Origin: Hydrangea macrophylla
Taxonomy: Eukaryota; Streptophyta; Magnoliopsida; Cornales; Hydrangeaceae
DNA length: 64,000 bases
Reading direction: 5' to 3'
Assembly (NCBI GenBank): GCA_033977485.1
Contig: CM066988.1
Location: forward strand, 138,484,859-138,548,858
Under the pieces are notes generated by a model. That model ran no database searches. It had not been told where the DNA came from and was given only the letters and a program-made list of their open reading frames with translations. Made by a program: the position numbers and the translations under genes. Each line of letters opens with the position of its first letter. Positions within the stretch are counted from its first letter, which is position 1. Shown here in pieces: positions 51,651 to 63,228 of this stretch.

Positions 51651-53044
51651 TCAAAAATTTATAACGAATGCTCGAATGGAGCTACAAAAGTTTCCTAACC
51701 AGTGCGAAACTGCCCATGTCTCAGGGTTATTGATAGTACTATTCCAAGGGTGAGACAGATCACGTCCATCCAGGTTCCAAAGCCAGTAAGTTCTCAGTCG
51801 GTTGACTTGGGTAACGGTATATGGACCTTCCCAGTTTGGCCCCAACTTCCCATGGCTCGGGATTGGGGTGGACTGGTTCACTGCCTTAAGGACGAGGTAT
51901 CCTACTTGAAAACTGCGATGTTTCACCTTGATGTTGTAATATCGTGAGACCCGCTGCTTATAAGCTGCCACCTTTAAATAGGCTCGGTCTCTTTTTTCCT
52001 CTACCAAGTCCAGTTCGGTTCTGAGTGCATCTTCGTTATCTGGCATGCTGTAATTCGCCACCCGGTTAAGTAGGCAACCCGAGCTCTATAGGAACCACCG
52101 CCTCGAACCCGTAGGTTAAGGAGAACGGCGCCTCACCTGTTGCCGCTCGGGGCACAGTTCTGTAAGCCCACGGGAGGGTTGGCAGTTCTTCAGCCCACAG
52201 TCCTTTGGCGCTTTCAAGTCTTGTTTTGATTGACTGCAAGATCGTCCGGTTTGTCACCTCGGCTTGACCATTGGCTTGAGGGTGCTCGAGGGAGGAGTAG
52301 TGATTAAGTATCCCATAGCCCGAGCAAAACTGCCTGAACAATGGGGTGTCGAATTGCCTGCCGTTCTCGCTGACCAGAACCCAGGGAATGCCGAACCTAC
52401 TGAGGATGCTCTTTTCCATGAAGCTTTCCATTTTTCGCTCGGTTATTGTTGCAAAGGGCTCGGCCTCCGCCCACTTGGTAAAGTAGTCAACGGCGATAAC
52501 TCCGAACTTGACCTGTCCTTGTCCCGTCGGTAGGGGTTTGACACTGTCGATACCCCACTGGGCAAAGGACCAGGGGCTTTGGATTGGTGTTTGAAGCTCT
52601 CCCGGTCGGTTGACTATAGGAGAGTATCTCTGACATTTGTCGCATCTTTTGACATACTCCTGAGAATCCCGGGCCATTGTCGGCCAGTAATATCCTTGCA
52701 GTAAGGCCTTTCTAGAGAGTGCCCGGCCTCCGAGATAATTCCCGCACACTCCTTCATGGATTTCATACAACACTGATTGGACCTGTGCAGGATGGACGCA
52801 ACGGAGATACAGTACAGAGAATCCCCTTTTGTAGAGGATGCCGTCTATAAGATGATATCAGGCCGCCCGGTACCTGACCCGGCGGGCCTCCTCTTTCTCG
52901 TTTGGTAACACACATGTTGTCAGGAATGCCACGATCGGGTCCATCCAGCTGGGTCCTAAGGCGCCTGGTTCCACCTCCATGCATTCTAAGTTGATCACAC
53001 TTGGCTCGGGCAGGTATTCTACCCTAATCCCGGGCAAGTCTGAC
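51651..53044 (-). pseudogene. gypsy integrase
   Basis: Reading from 53044: a linker (LPGIRVEYLPEPSVINLECMEVE), HHCC-type H2C2 zinc binding (HEGVCGNYLGGRALSRK...YYWPTM...CDKCQRY near 52750-52620), the first catalytic Asp in WGIDSVKPLP, the second site SENGRQFD (Asp of the usual SDNG replaced by Glu) and the catalytic Glu in NGQAEVTNR near 52250. A frameshift near 52062-52066 separates the C-terminal GPY/F-type region (KLGPNWEGPYTV near 51830). An in-frame TAG joins it to RNase H at 53053. Non-functional. Confidence 0.9.
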
Positions 53045-53052
53045 TCAGAAGA

Positions 53053-55196
53053 CTAAGCGAGGCGGGCTAACCGGTCGGCCCTGGTATTTTCCTCTCTGGG
53101 TATCTGCGTGATGCAGAAACCCTGAAGCTTCTTCGAAACCGCTCGGACAAGGGCTAGATAGGCTACCATGTTGTCTCTCCGGGCTTCGTACTCTTGGTTG
53201 ACTTGATTGACCATGAGCTGAGAATCGCTGTAACCTTGGACCTGTTGCGCGCCCATGGAAGTGGCCAACTGCAACCCGACCAACAAGGCTTCATACTCAG
53301 CTTCGTTGTTGGAGGCACGGAACCCAAACCTTAGGGCATACTCGAGCTGCATGCCGTCAGGAGTAGTCAAGATGATTCCTGCCCTACTGCCTTGCTGGTT
53401 TGAGGAACCGTCCACATACAGCACCCAGGTGGGGATGTCAGCCTGTAACCCTGGCGGTAAGACCGGTGGGTCGAGCTCTTCAACCGAGTCTTCCGGATAT
53501 GTGAACTCCACCAGAAAATCTGCTACTACTTGCCCTTTAATTGCAGTCCGGGGGCGATAGGCCACTTCGAATTCCTCTAACTCCACGGCCCACTTAACGA
53601 GCCTCCCGGACGTGTCAGGCCTGCTTAAGATCCTGCGGAGAGGTTGGTCAGTAAAGACCACAATGACATGGGCCTGAAAGTACGGACGGAGTCTCCGGGC
53701 GGAGTTGATGAGAGCGAATGCACGTTTTTCAATGCGGGAGTATCTGCTCTCCGTGCCTTGGAGCGCCCGGCTGGTATAGTACAATGGGAACTGTATCTCG
53801 TGCTCTTCCCGAACAAGTGCAGAGCTGACCGCTGAGGGAGATACTGCCAGGTATAGAAACAATTCTTCCCCCGGTACGGGTGTTGAGAGTAGAAGGGGAG
53901 ATGCCAAGTACTTCTTGAGTTCTTGGAATGCCTCCTCACACTCTTCAGACCACTGAAATGCCTTACGGAGTATCTTGAAGAACGGCAGGCACCGGTCGGT
54001 AGCTCTGAAGACAAATCTGTTCAGTGCGGCAACCCGTCCAGCCAGACTCTGTACTTCTTTGGTTGACCCGGGCGATCGCATGTTGATGACGGCCTGGATT
54101 TTCTCATAGTTTGCTTCAATTCCCCGCCTGCTGACCAGGTGCCCCAAGAACTTTCCGGATGAGACGCCAAATGTGCACTTTGCCGGATTCAACCTCATCC
54201 TGAACTTCCTTAAAATGTTGAAGGCCCCGGCCAAATGTTCCAGATGGTCAGACTCGTCCCGGCTTTTGACCAGTAGATCGTCGACGTATACCTCCATTGA
54301 TTTACCGATCAGGTCTTTGAACATGTGATTGACCAGGTGTTGATAAGTTGCCCCGGCGTTTTTTAGGCCGAATGGCATGACTTTGTAGCAGAAGGTCCCA
54401 TGATCGGTGATGAACGAGGTCTTTTCTTCGTCCCGGGGTACATGCTGATCTGATTGTACCCGGAGTAGGCGTCCATAAACGAGAGGAGCGAATGGCCGGC
54501 CGTGGAATCCACAAGGAGGTCTATCCTGGGTAGCGGATAGCAGTCCTTGGGGCAGGCTTTGTTCAGGTTGGTGAAGTCCACGCACATCCTCCACTTTCCG
54601 TTGCTTTTCTTGACAAGTACTACATTGGCTAACCAGTCGGGATACTGGACTTCTCGTATAGATTGAGCTGTGAGGAGCTTCTCGACCTCCTCACACACTA
54701 CTTTTTGTCTCTCGGGGGCCATGCCCCGTCTCTTCTGCTTCACAGACCGGGAGTCTGGGTCGACGTTGAGCCGATGAGACATTACCCGGGGATCAATCCC
54801 GGGCATATCTTCATGGCACCTGGCGAACACATCCTGACTCTGTTGCAGGAATCGAATCAGCTTCTCCCTAAGGCGGGGCTCCAGCAGGGTGCCGATACTG
54901 ACCGTTCGGTCTGAGAGTTGTGGGTTCAACGCCACTTGTTCCAATTCTTCGATCGGGCCCACTCTATCATCCTGGTCCCTTGGGTCCATCTCCTGGACGT
55001 TCAATGTCTCTGTGATGACTTCCCGGTGAAGGGAACTAACATAGCAACTACGGGCGGTCGCATGATCTCCACGCAGGCTCCCGGGTCTATGAGGGGTCGG
55101 GAACTTAACTGTCAGGCTATGAGTAGAGACGACGGCCCTGGCTTTGTTGAGTGTAGGCCTCCCGAGATTGACATTGTAGGCGGATGGAGCCTCCAC
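53053..55196 (-). pseudogene. gypsy reverse transcriptase, RNase H and second RNase H
   Basis: 55196-54363 ends protease-linked sequence and begins RT (ANVVLVKKSNGKWRMCVDF, NKACPKDCYPLPRID, LLSFMDAYSGYNQI). A frameshift near 54440 leads to 54594-53053 with GTFCYKVMPFGLKNAGATYQ and YVDDLLVKS (catalytic Asp pair, about 54290). The gypsy RNase H follows (LYLAVSPSAVSSALVREE, YYTSRALQGTESRYSRIEK). After TFTY-type linker sequence comes an archaeal-type RNase H (LYVDGSSNQQGSRAGIIL, NNEAEYEALLVGLQLA, YSDSQLMVNQVNQEY). The double RNase H is the diagnostic Tat feature. Confidence 0.92.
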
Positions 55197-55226
55197 GATT
55201 ACAAAGTTTGATAGCAGGGAGATTTG

Positions 55227-57235
55227 CTAAGGGTAAGTTCCCATAAGCACGGGGAGCTCCATAATACCGAGCGGGTGGGTGCTTGATCCGTTAAAACCCA
55301 CCAGGGGAGTAGCAACCAGGCAGATTCGATCCCTGGACATCCCGAGCTGATCGAACGCTGACACGAACATGATATCGGTCGAGCTGCCTGTGTCCACCAA
55401 CACCCTCTTAACCACGTAGTTGGCTATGGAGAGCGTCACAACCAACGGGTCATCATGGGGGCAGTGGACGCCTTGCAAATCGTCGGAGGTGAACGTCAGT
55501 ATGTCAATTGGCGGGGAGCCGGTGGATTGGACCTGCCAAATATCCGCTCGAGATGCCCGAGCATGCCTCTTCCTTGCCGACTGTGAATCCCCGCCGCCCG
55601 ACGTTCCTCCGGAGATCACGTTGATTTGACCAAGAGGCTGTATTTGACCGGGAACTCGGGCTCCTTGCGTAGGTCGTCCATCTGTCGCGACGTATTCTGC
55701 AATATAGCCCTGCTCGATCAATTTTTCTATGGCTATCTTCAACTTGAAGCAATCCTCTGTGTCATGGCCGTGGTCTCTATGGAAGCGGCAAAACTTATCC
55801 CGATTCCTCTTCCCGGGCGGGGCTTTTAGTTTTGCCGGTTGTTGAAGTAACCTCTGCGCCTCGGCGGCGGCCATGACCTCGTGGATTGGTCGAGACAGAG
55901 GCGTGAAAGCGATTTGGGGCTGATCCCAACCTCCTTTCTGCTGGTCTTGCTTGGGCTTTTTTACCGGGCCCTTCTCAGAGCCCTCACGCCTCCGCTTGGC
56001 CTTCGGGGACTCATCTCCCGCGAAGTCGGAGCGTTTGGACTTCAGAAATTCTTCTGTGTCTATATACTTTCTGACCCTCTCCGAGAGCTCCACCAGGGTT
56101 GCCGGTCGGTCTCGATGGAACGACGTAGCAACCTTGGTGTGTTGAACCCCCGAGCAGAAGGCCATGATGGCTGCTGTTTTGTTCAAATTGCGGATCTAGA
56201 GCCTCTGCTGTTTGAAGCGATCCACATACTCCCTTAGGGATTCGCCCTTGCATTGCTTGACAGTCAATAGCTAAGTGTCCGGTTGCGACCGGTCGAGCAT
56301 TCCTATGAACTGGCTAATGAACAGCTTGCTCAGTGTCTTGAAGTCATCAACCGTTCGGGGCTTGAGGTCGTGGAACCACTGCACGGCTGACCCTTTGAGA
56401 GTGCTGGGGAAGGCCAGGCACAGTAATTCGTCGACAGTGGTGACCAACGCCATCTGGGCCCTGTAGGTGGGAATGTGATCCACTGGGCTCCCTGTCCCGT
56501 CATAAGAACTGAGATGCGGTGGCTTGAACTTCCGCGGGATAGGGAATCCGGTGATCCGAGCGGTATAGGGCGACTCGGTCTCCGTGTTGGTATGGTCGGG
56601 ACGCTGCTTGCAGCTCAATTGCTCGATCTGTTTCTGCAAGCCCTGGATTTGAGCATTTACGTCTTCCCGCTCGGTCTTCCTGTCAATGTCCGAGCGGTAA
56701 GTCGGATCAAACGACGACGCTTCCTCTTCGAAGTGTGTTGACCTCGGGGATAGAATCCGGCTCCGGCTCCGGGTAATCGTATGCCTAAGATCTCCCCGGC
56801 TTCGGGCCGGAGGGTTTTTGGCCCTGATCCCTCCCCCCTGGTGGCGCGGCACCTGTTGATGATGTCTCGGGCATCTTACACCCGACGAGGATTGGTCCGA
56901 GCTCACCGCCTTGTGCGCCTGGGCGCTTTGCTACGGTCACCATCCCGGGCGTGTTCCCAATCCGACGGGGATACCGGCGCGGAGTGGGTATGGTTCCGGA
57001 CTCTTCCGGGATCCCGGTCGGGGGCACTCTTCCCAGTCTGGTTCTCTGATTGTGGGCGCTTCTCCTGCAAGGCCAACAGCGCTTCAATTTGCTGTTGGGT
57101 TTGCCGTTGGCCTTCCAGGAGTTGCGCGAGCGCCGCTGTCACCTGTTCGGAGGTCATGGAGGCAGCCTGCTGCTCGAGCTGCAAGTTCTCCTGACCGACC
57201 GGAGCAGTGTTTTTCATACCCGTCTTCGACGGCAT
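55227..57235 (-). pseudogene. gypsy gag and protease
   Basis: ATG 57235 (MPSKTGMKNTAPVG) is about 40 bp inside the primer site. A frameshift near 56905 separates a short N-terminal piece with a Gln-rich predicted coil (QVTAALAQLLEGQRQTQQQ) from the capsid region (56906-56271: PHLSSYDGTGSPVDHI, AFPSTLKGSAVQWFHDL). Stops at 56271 and near 56199 interrupt it. 56186-55227 carries the rest of gag (VATSFHRDRPATLVEL), a zinc-knuckle variant (CRFHRDHGHDTEDC) and the protease active site (LVDTGSSTDIMF). TAA at 55229-55227 ends it before RT in the same frame. Confidence 0.9.
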
Positions 57236-57277
57236 ATTGATCAGTCAAGAATTTTGTTGATGATGAACTTGTCGTTT

Positions 57278-57296
57278 CCCACAGACGACGCCAAAC
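57278..57296 (-). other. primer-binding site of the gypsy element
   Basis: On the minus strand TTTGGCGTCGTCTGTGGG follows the 5' LTR almost directly. It resembles the TGGCGCCGTTG-type sites of Athila/Tat elements; the exact tRNA is not determined. Confidence 0.65.
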
Positions 57297-57915
57297 TAAT
57301 GATGCCGAAAATTGGTAAGAGAGGTTAAGAAGAGAGATATGGTGACACAATCAACTGTATGTGGTTCGGCCTCGTTAATAAGGTGACCTACGTCCACGGA
57401 TGCGTCAGTGCGCTTCACTAGCAGATCACTGGCGGGCCTAGTGAGCCAACAATTGGGGCGGCACTACCAGTAATACCGGCCGGGTGTATGCGTATGAGAC
57501 GAGTGTACATGCTATTCTCTAAGCTAAGAATCCGATCCCCTCTAATGCGGGTGAATGGCCCCTTTTATAGGCGCAAGAGACCACCCACAAAAGGCAACCG
57601 AATAGATAAGGAAGCTCAATCTAATGACAAGTTGATGAGCATAAATCATGGGAGGTTTCCTAATTGGCTTAGGAAACTATTTACACTTTCCATTAATCTT
57701 CTGACTGACTTAGGAAACTGCTGCACGGCTTGGCTGTCAAGCTGCACCTCGTGGAGAGCTGCTACGCCGCATGCTCGGGCTGTGTGAGCATACCGAGCGG
57801 TTGCACTCGAAAGACATCGGGATCGATGGGCCACCAGCTCCCTTTCCCGACAATCCGGGTCCTTTGCTGCTGACGTGGAAGTTTGACTGTAGCAGAATAT
57901 TTTTGGGCGTATCAT
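57297..57915 (-). repeat. 5' LTR of the gypsy element
   Basis: Minus-strand TGATACGCCC...GGCATCATTA (terminal CA changed to TA). 619 bp, including a 6-bp segment absent from the 3' LTR. Confidence 0.9.
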
Positions 57916-57920
57916 ATATG

Positions 57921-58500
57921 ATCCAGGCAAGTGCTATATTTGCGATCAGTTAATTCTTAATATTCGGCACTCTTTTTTCTTCAATGCGTTTGATAATGTG
58001 CCACTTCACTAAAAAAAAACATAGCCAAAACCTACTGAACACATTAACTAAAAACGTCCTACTGAACAAAATCGCTAAATCCAGTGACCATTGTTCTCAG
58101 AACTGCAAATTCAATAGTTTATAAGTTTAAATTCAGTACTTAGTTCTCAGTTTTATTAGACGAGACCTACGTTTTATTAGGACGGGATCTGAATGTTATA
58201 CTTTGTTTGGTTTAAAATACAATGTTTGGGAACGGTGATTGCTTACAGAAGCAGTAATTCACAAGGGTTTGAAGAAAAAATTTTAGTACCCATTTTCTCT
58301 CTATTTCTGCTTGAAAAGTTGGAGTGCCATGTGACGTTGCGAGTTAAAAATTGTTGGGATTTTACGCAGCTGAATAGAAATAATAATAAAATGGAAAGAA
58401 AATAACAAGACAATGGAACAAAGAAATCACATACGAAAGAATTCACGTGGTTCGGCAAAAACCTACTTATATCCACCCCAAGAGATCTTTCGTTACTATT
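57921..58500. other. 3' flank of gene 3 (displaced) and intergenic sequence
   Basis: The first 60 bp (gtgctatatttgcgatcagttaattcttaatatt) continue the gene 3 3' flank as in gene 2 at about 30188. A segment with 'cacgtggttcggc' near 58445 is a common LTR motif. No gene is seen. Confidence 0.5.
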
Positions 58501-59150
58501 CAGAATAAAATTGGTACAAGACACTTTCGCTATCTAGGTTCAATAATCAGTAGAGATGGAGAAATTGGCGATGACGTGACCCATAGAATTAGAGTAGGTT
58601 GGCTTAAGTGGAGGAGCGCTTCCAGAGTATCATATGATTGGAGAATACCATCAAAATTGAAAGGAAAATTTTATAGGACAGCTATTAGGCCAGCTATGCT
58701 CTATGGGACAAAGTGTTGGACAACTAAAAAACAACACATTAGCAAAGTGGACGTAGCTGAGATGAGGATGCTAAGATAGATGTGTGGTCAGACTAGGAAA
58801 GATAAAATTAGAAATGAGTACATTTGAGAGACTATAGGAGTGACACAAATTGAGGATAATTTGAGGGAGAATAGACTTATAGATGGTTCGTCCACGTGCA
58901 CCGAAGACCTGTACATGCACCTGTGCGAAAGAGTGATAAGATCGTAGTGCCTGGAATGGTTAGAGGAAGAGGCAGACCTAGACTGACCTGGGAGTATATA
59001 GTGCAACAAGATATGAATATATATAATTTAAATGAGTATATAGCTCTTGATCGTGCAGAATGGAGAAAAAGGATTCATACAGCCGGCCACAATTGATTGG
59101 GACACAAGGCTTGGTTTGGTTTGGTTTGGTTTGGTTTGGTTACACTTTGG
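58500..59150 (+). pseudogene. RTE-type LINE, 3' end of the RT polyprotein
   Basis: Reads FRYLGSIISRDGEIGDDVTHRIRVGWLKWRSASRV, KLKGKFYRTAIRPAMLYGTKCW and VAEMRMLR, then TAG at 58777-58779, MCGQTRKDKIRNEY, a frameshift, and HRRPVHAPVRKSDKI, RGRGRPRLTWEY and LDRAEWRKRIHTAGHN ending in TGA. This is the conserved C-terminal segment of plant RTE LINEs. The short tandem tail (ttggtttggtttggt, 59111-59139) is the usual RTE 3' end. The 5' part with the RT core is missing. Confidence 0.85.
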
Positions 59151-59293
59151 ATTAAGTTACATAATCCAACCTTCAAAACCCTTGTACTCCCACACTCAAT
59201 CACAAAGAACCCACCTCTCACAAATTTTTTTCTCTCTACTCAGCCAAGTGTAACACACCTAATATATACATTCATCATACGCACATATATATA

Positions 59294-59332
59294 CTAGCGT
59301 TGACCCGTGCTATGCACGGAATTATTAGTTTT
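59294..59332 (-). mobile_element. probable Helitron 3' terminus
   Basis: Read on the minus strand, a GC-rich hairpin (CCGTGC-ata-GCACGG) is followed after about 9 bases by CTAG and then T. This matches the Helitron 3' rule (hairpin, then CTRR, host T). The element would extend rightward from here. A 5' TC end was not identified, and no Rep/helicase is present, so at most a non-autonomous copy. Confidence 0.5.
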
Positions 59333-61158
59333 TTTTTTTTTTTTTCAAAAACGTAATTAGTAAGCCTCTAGAAAGCATATCAATAAGATAGAATCTTATC
59401 AAAATAGTTTGTTATGTCTCTCGTTGCATAAAAGAGACTGCTTTTTGCCGTAAAATAATTGCTTAAAAAAGTACAATGGATTGTATACCTCGTGGTCGAG
59501 CACAACGGTGCATGCGCAAAACAATATATTGTGTATTCATAAGCTTAATGAATCTAAAACTTTTTGCGGGGAATAATCTTAATGTTAATTAAATAAAGAA
59601 AAAATACATAAATTTACAGCATGCATTACAGTAATCCTACCAACAAAAGGCCAAATTAAATAGTAACTATTTACACAAATTAAGTCACAAACATTTAACC
59701 TACCAACAAAAGGCCAAATTAAATAGTAATTATTTACACAAATTCAGTCACAAACATTTAACCTAATTGCTGAATAATTAAGAAGTCGGTTATGTTGAAT
59801 TAAGTAATGGAGTGACAGTGTCTTGGATTTTTTATTTTTATTTTTTGTAGCTTACATAGTTTTCTAACTTTAAGCTTTATGTATGAGGTCATTTGTGTTG
59901 AATGCGAGAACCAGCATACTTATAAATAAAATTGAAATAAATAACAGAGTTGTAGATAGTAAATGACTTGACACGTTACACACCTACAAAATGGAATTTT
60001 CACGTTGGAGTAAAATTTTAGATAAATTTTAAGGCTCGTTTTATTGTAATAATAAACATAGAAATCTTGAATATTTAAGGAGGTTATGTTGAATTAAGTA
60101 ATGGAGTGTTTTGTTATTTCAAATTTTTATTGATTTATTTATTTATTTGGTTTTGTAGCTTAAATAGTTTTTTAAGTTTATTCTTTATCTATGAGGTCAT
60201 TTGTGTTGAATTTAAATAATACTTACATACTTTAAAAAAAAAAAAAAAACTAATAAAGAATCTAGGTGCAGATAACATATCTGTAACATGTATCCCTAAA
60301 ATTTCCCAATAAATAACGTTTTGATAGGTAATGGAGAAATAATGTTGACATCAAAGTATAACAATAAAAATTCGAAACTTGCAATTATTCAAGACAAATA
60401 ATGGATGAGACATGATGATACTAAGTTAATTCTAATATTCCTTTTGACCCACAATATGGAAAGATAGGACTAAGGCCAATTACATTACATTATTATTTTT
60501 GCTAAATCAAACAACACGTGGGATTACTACATGAGATATCAGAGTTACTTTTGTTCTTTGTAATTGGTTAATTATTACTGTTAATTACATCGTCATGGCA
60601 TTATATTTTTTGTCTCAAGCATGGAGTTCATTCTTTAAAAAAAAAAAGCAGTGCATGTATAAGTTTATATAAAGAATATTGAAAAATATGGTTAATAATG
60701 AAATGTTTCATTGTAGACATAAAAAGAAACTAAATTCTAATAGTTGAAGTGACGAAAAGAAATAGGGAGCTCCGACAGTTTGCAATTAATACTGTTGTCA
60801 TCATCAGAATTCAAGCAACTAAACCTAACATTTTACTGCGGACAGACCGTTATCAAAGTATGATCAATGCATGGAATCTAACATAGGTGTTTGCACTTTG
60901 CAGTGAGAATATATGATCTAAATTGAAAAGCCACATGTGTTACCCCTAGGCAGTAATATCATGGTTCATAGGAGTAGAGAATCTAAGAAAGTACTCTCCC
61001 AAAAAAAAAGAGAGAGAGAATCTAAGAAAGTAAAAATTGAAGACAGAAGACAAAAGTGATAAATTAAATGAAAACTTACTTTAAATGACACAACTCAATT
61101 ATTCGTTTCCATGTGCACCTTGGTGTCGGAATTAAAAAAATGTGGTTATCAAAGAAGC
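59333..61158. other. AT-rich noncoding DNA, possible Helitron body
   Basis: No gene is seen. Holds a 62-bp tandem duplication at 59638-59763 (accaacaaaaggcc...acatttaacct) and a longer diverged duplication (59791-59910 and 60083-60215, ggttatgttgaattaagtaatggag...gaggtcatttgtgttgaat). Confidence 0.6.
59638..59763. repeat. 62-bp tandem duplication
   Basis: Two nearly identical head-to-tail copies beginning taccaacaaaaggccaaatt, with two or three differences. Confidence 0.85.
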
Positions 61159-61338
61159 CGTAAATATTCATAATATTTATTGATTGTATTGAGGTAACAA
61201 TAAGATTACAAGAGAGGCCTATATATAGGTAACAACTTTAAAATGGAAATTACTAAATTGCCTATAGGACTTACATAATCAATGACCTAAGCAATGACCT
61301 AAGCCCTAAATACTAAATGACTATTCTATCATCTAACA
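61159..61338 (-). repeat. 3' LTR of the TRIM-like element
   Basis: Minus strand TGTTAGATGATAG...; its last base pair has changed (TG to CG on the plus strand), but the duplication fixes the end. Confidence 0.85.
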
Positions 61339-62063
61339 CTCCCCTTTAAACTGAATGTGGTAATGAAAATTACAACCGAAGTTTGGAAAGGGATTACAAC
61401 CTAAAAACAACTCTCAACTCTATTGGAAAGCAAAACTTCAACTCCAGGGGTGGCACGAATAACTCTCAGCTTCACTGAATGTGTCGGTAACGCAACTTGC
61501 GGCTGAAAGATGATCGTTAAACAACAATCCAAACAAAAGCTTGTAGCAAATCTCGACCATCCAGGGCCGGCAAAGAGGGGTTCTTGATTTCACGAAGACT
61601 ATCGGCAAGGGAACACTCTCAATCTCTCGAAAAAGATTGGCAAAAAAGGACAAGATTCTTCTCGATCTCACAATATTGATCAGCAAGTGGATACTCTCAA
61701 TCTCACAAAGAAGATTGGCAATTAACACTCTCAATTTTACAAGAAGATTGGCATAATATCACTATAACTTTGGCTTGGGGCACAACACAATATCACTACT
61801 CTTCCCCTCAAACCAAAGGTAGGAGTGAACATGAATACCGAAGTTTGGAAGGAAAGCCAAACAAGCCTTTGAGGGTTGAATCCTAGAAATATTAAAAGTT
61901 TGGGGTCAAACTGAAATTTGTAGAAATTTTGGGGCTTGTTTTGTAAATTCTGGAAATATTTTGGGCCAACTTGAAAAATCTGTAAACCTTGGGGGATGGC
62001 CGCAAGCTGCCTCTTTTTTTTTTTTTTTTTTTGGTTGAACAAGACAGAAGAAGATGGGCGGCC

Positions 62064-62220
62064 GATGAATAGTGTCGTGAATAGTAGCATGAACAGTAGA
62101 TGATGAACAGTGACTGTGAATAGTAACTGATGAACAGTGACTGAATAGTACCGATGAACAGTGTTGTGAATAGTAGCGTGAACAATAGGCGATGAACAGT
62201 GACCGTGAATAGTGATGTGG
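62064..62220. repeat. tandem GAA(C/T)AGT array in the TRIM-like element
   Basis: About fifteen copies of 'tgaacagt' or 'tgaatagt' spaced at 7-12 bp with variable joining bases. Confidence 0.85.
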
Positions 62221-62438
62221 ATGATGATGGTTGCTGCTAGGGTTAGGGTTTATGTTTAAAGAGGAAATAAAATCAAATCCTCAAACAGATTTGACAAACT
62301 AAACTTCTTTGATTGAAGAGATCCAAAAAGAGATCCGGCGGGCAGCGGAAAAGAGAACCTTGAGAGATCCGGCGGGCTGCCACCCGCAGGTGGCGGAAGC
62401 TATTTTTCTAGGTCAAAAATCAACCCGCTCTGATACCA

Positions 62439-62602
62439 TGTACATATTCATAATATTGATTATATTGAGGTAACAATAAGATTACAAGAGAGGCCTATAT
62501 ATAGGCAACAACTTAAAATGAAAAAATACTAAATCGCCCATAGGGCTTACATAGTCAATGACCTAAGCAATGAATACTAAATGACTATTCTATCCTCTAA
62601 CA
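62439..62602 (-). repeat. 5' LTR of the TRIM-like element
   Basis: Minus strand TGTTAGAGGATAG...ATATGTACA, adjoining the primer site. Holds TATA-like gcctatatatagg as its complement. Confidence 0.87.
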
Positions 62603-62701
62603 GAAGCCAAAGGGTCAATTGTAAGTGGGTATTTGTGACTGTAAAAGTTACAAGAAATTGGAGATTGTGATTGTAAAAGTTGCAGAAAATTGGAGAGGAA
62701 A

Positions 62702-62758
<57 letters not shown>

Positions 62759-63228
62759 GGAGGAGATACATTAGACAATTACAGGTGTGTGTGAGGGCAA
62801 TGAAAATGTGGATGGGTTTCGTTTTTGAAGGTGGGTTAGTGCCTGATGGTTACTTTTCTGGCAGTTGATATGGCATAAGAGAGTGGGTGGTTTTCTATAT
62901 CTTTAAATTTAAATAGAAAAAAGGAAAATAGGAGATAAAAAGGTTTGAGGGACGTTAAAATTAGATGTGAGATGGTTTTATGTATGTATAGTTGCAGTAT
63001 CTATATTATATGATAAGGCAATGACACATGTCTTTATACTGAATTGGCAATGCCAAGTGTCTCCTACATTGGTATCTATATATTTATATATATATATATA
63101 TATATTCACAGCTCATATCTTGGTGAAGAATTATAAGCTAATCACATTACAATGCATACAAGATATGCTAGCACATCTTGGATAAAATCCAATCTCCATA
63201 ACAAAAGTTGTGTATCCAACTGTATCTC
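62603..63228. other. intergenic with (GA)n-poly(G) tract
   Basis: No gene is seen. 62700-62757 is (AG)n running into about 30 G; ORFs through it are spurious Pro/Ser or Gly/Arg runs. A (TA)n tract lies at 63081-63106. Confidence 0.7.

Larger units (their letters stand above)
47278..57920 (-). mobile_element. complete but decayed Ty3/gypsy (Tat-like) retrotransposon, target duplication TATAT
   Basis: LTRs at 47283-47894 and 57297-57915 are flanked by TATAT (47278-47282, 57916-57920). The minus-strand order is 5' LTR, primer site, gag, protease, RT, RNase H, second RNase H, integrase, untranslated tract, antisense gene, polypurine tract, 3' LTR. RT before integrase gives gypsy; duplicated RNase H and no chromodomain give the Tat group. 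The LTRs differ by roughly 5 percent plus a 6-bp indel. It is inserted 125 bp behind gene 3 and oriented toward it. Confidence 0.93.
61159..62602 (-). mobile_element. complete TRIM-like non-autonomous LTR element, target duplication GAAGC
   Basis: LTRs of 180 bp (61159-61338) and 164 bp (62439-62602) lie in direct orientation, flanked by GAAGC (61154-61158, 62603-62607). On the minus strand the 5' LTR ends TGTACA, then the Met-tRNA primer site TGGTATCAGAGCGGG (62438-62424). The 3' LTR is preceded by the polypurine tract TTTAAAGGGGAG. The 1.1-kb interior has no gag or pol. It holds a tandem array of gaacagt/gaatagt words (62064-62220) and a repeated 'ctctcaatctcacaagaagattggca' unit (61610-61755). 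Mobilisation must come from an autonomous copia. Confidence 0.9.

Noticed and set aside
62577..62778. Poly-Pro/Ser ORFs
   Set aside because: Translation of the (GA)n-poly(G) microsatellite.
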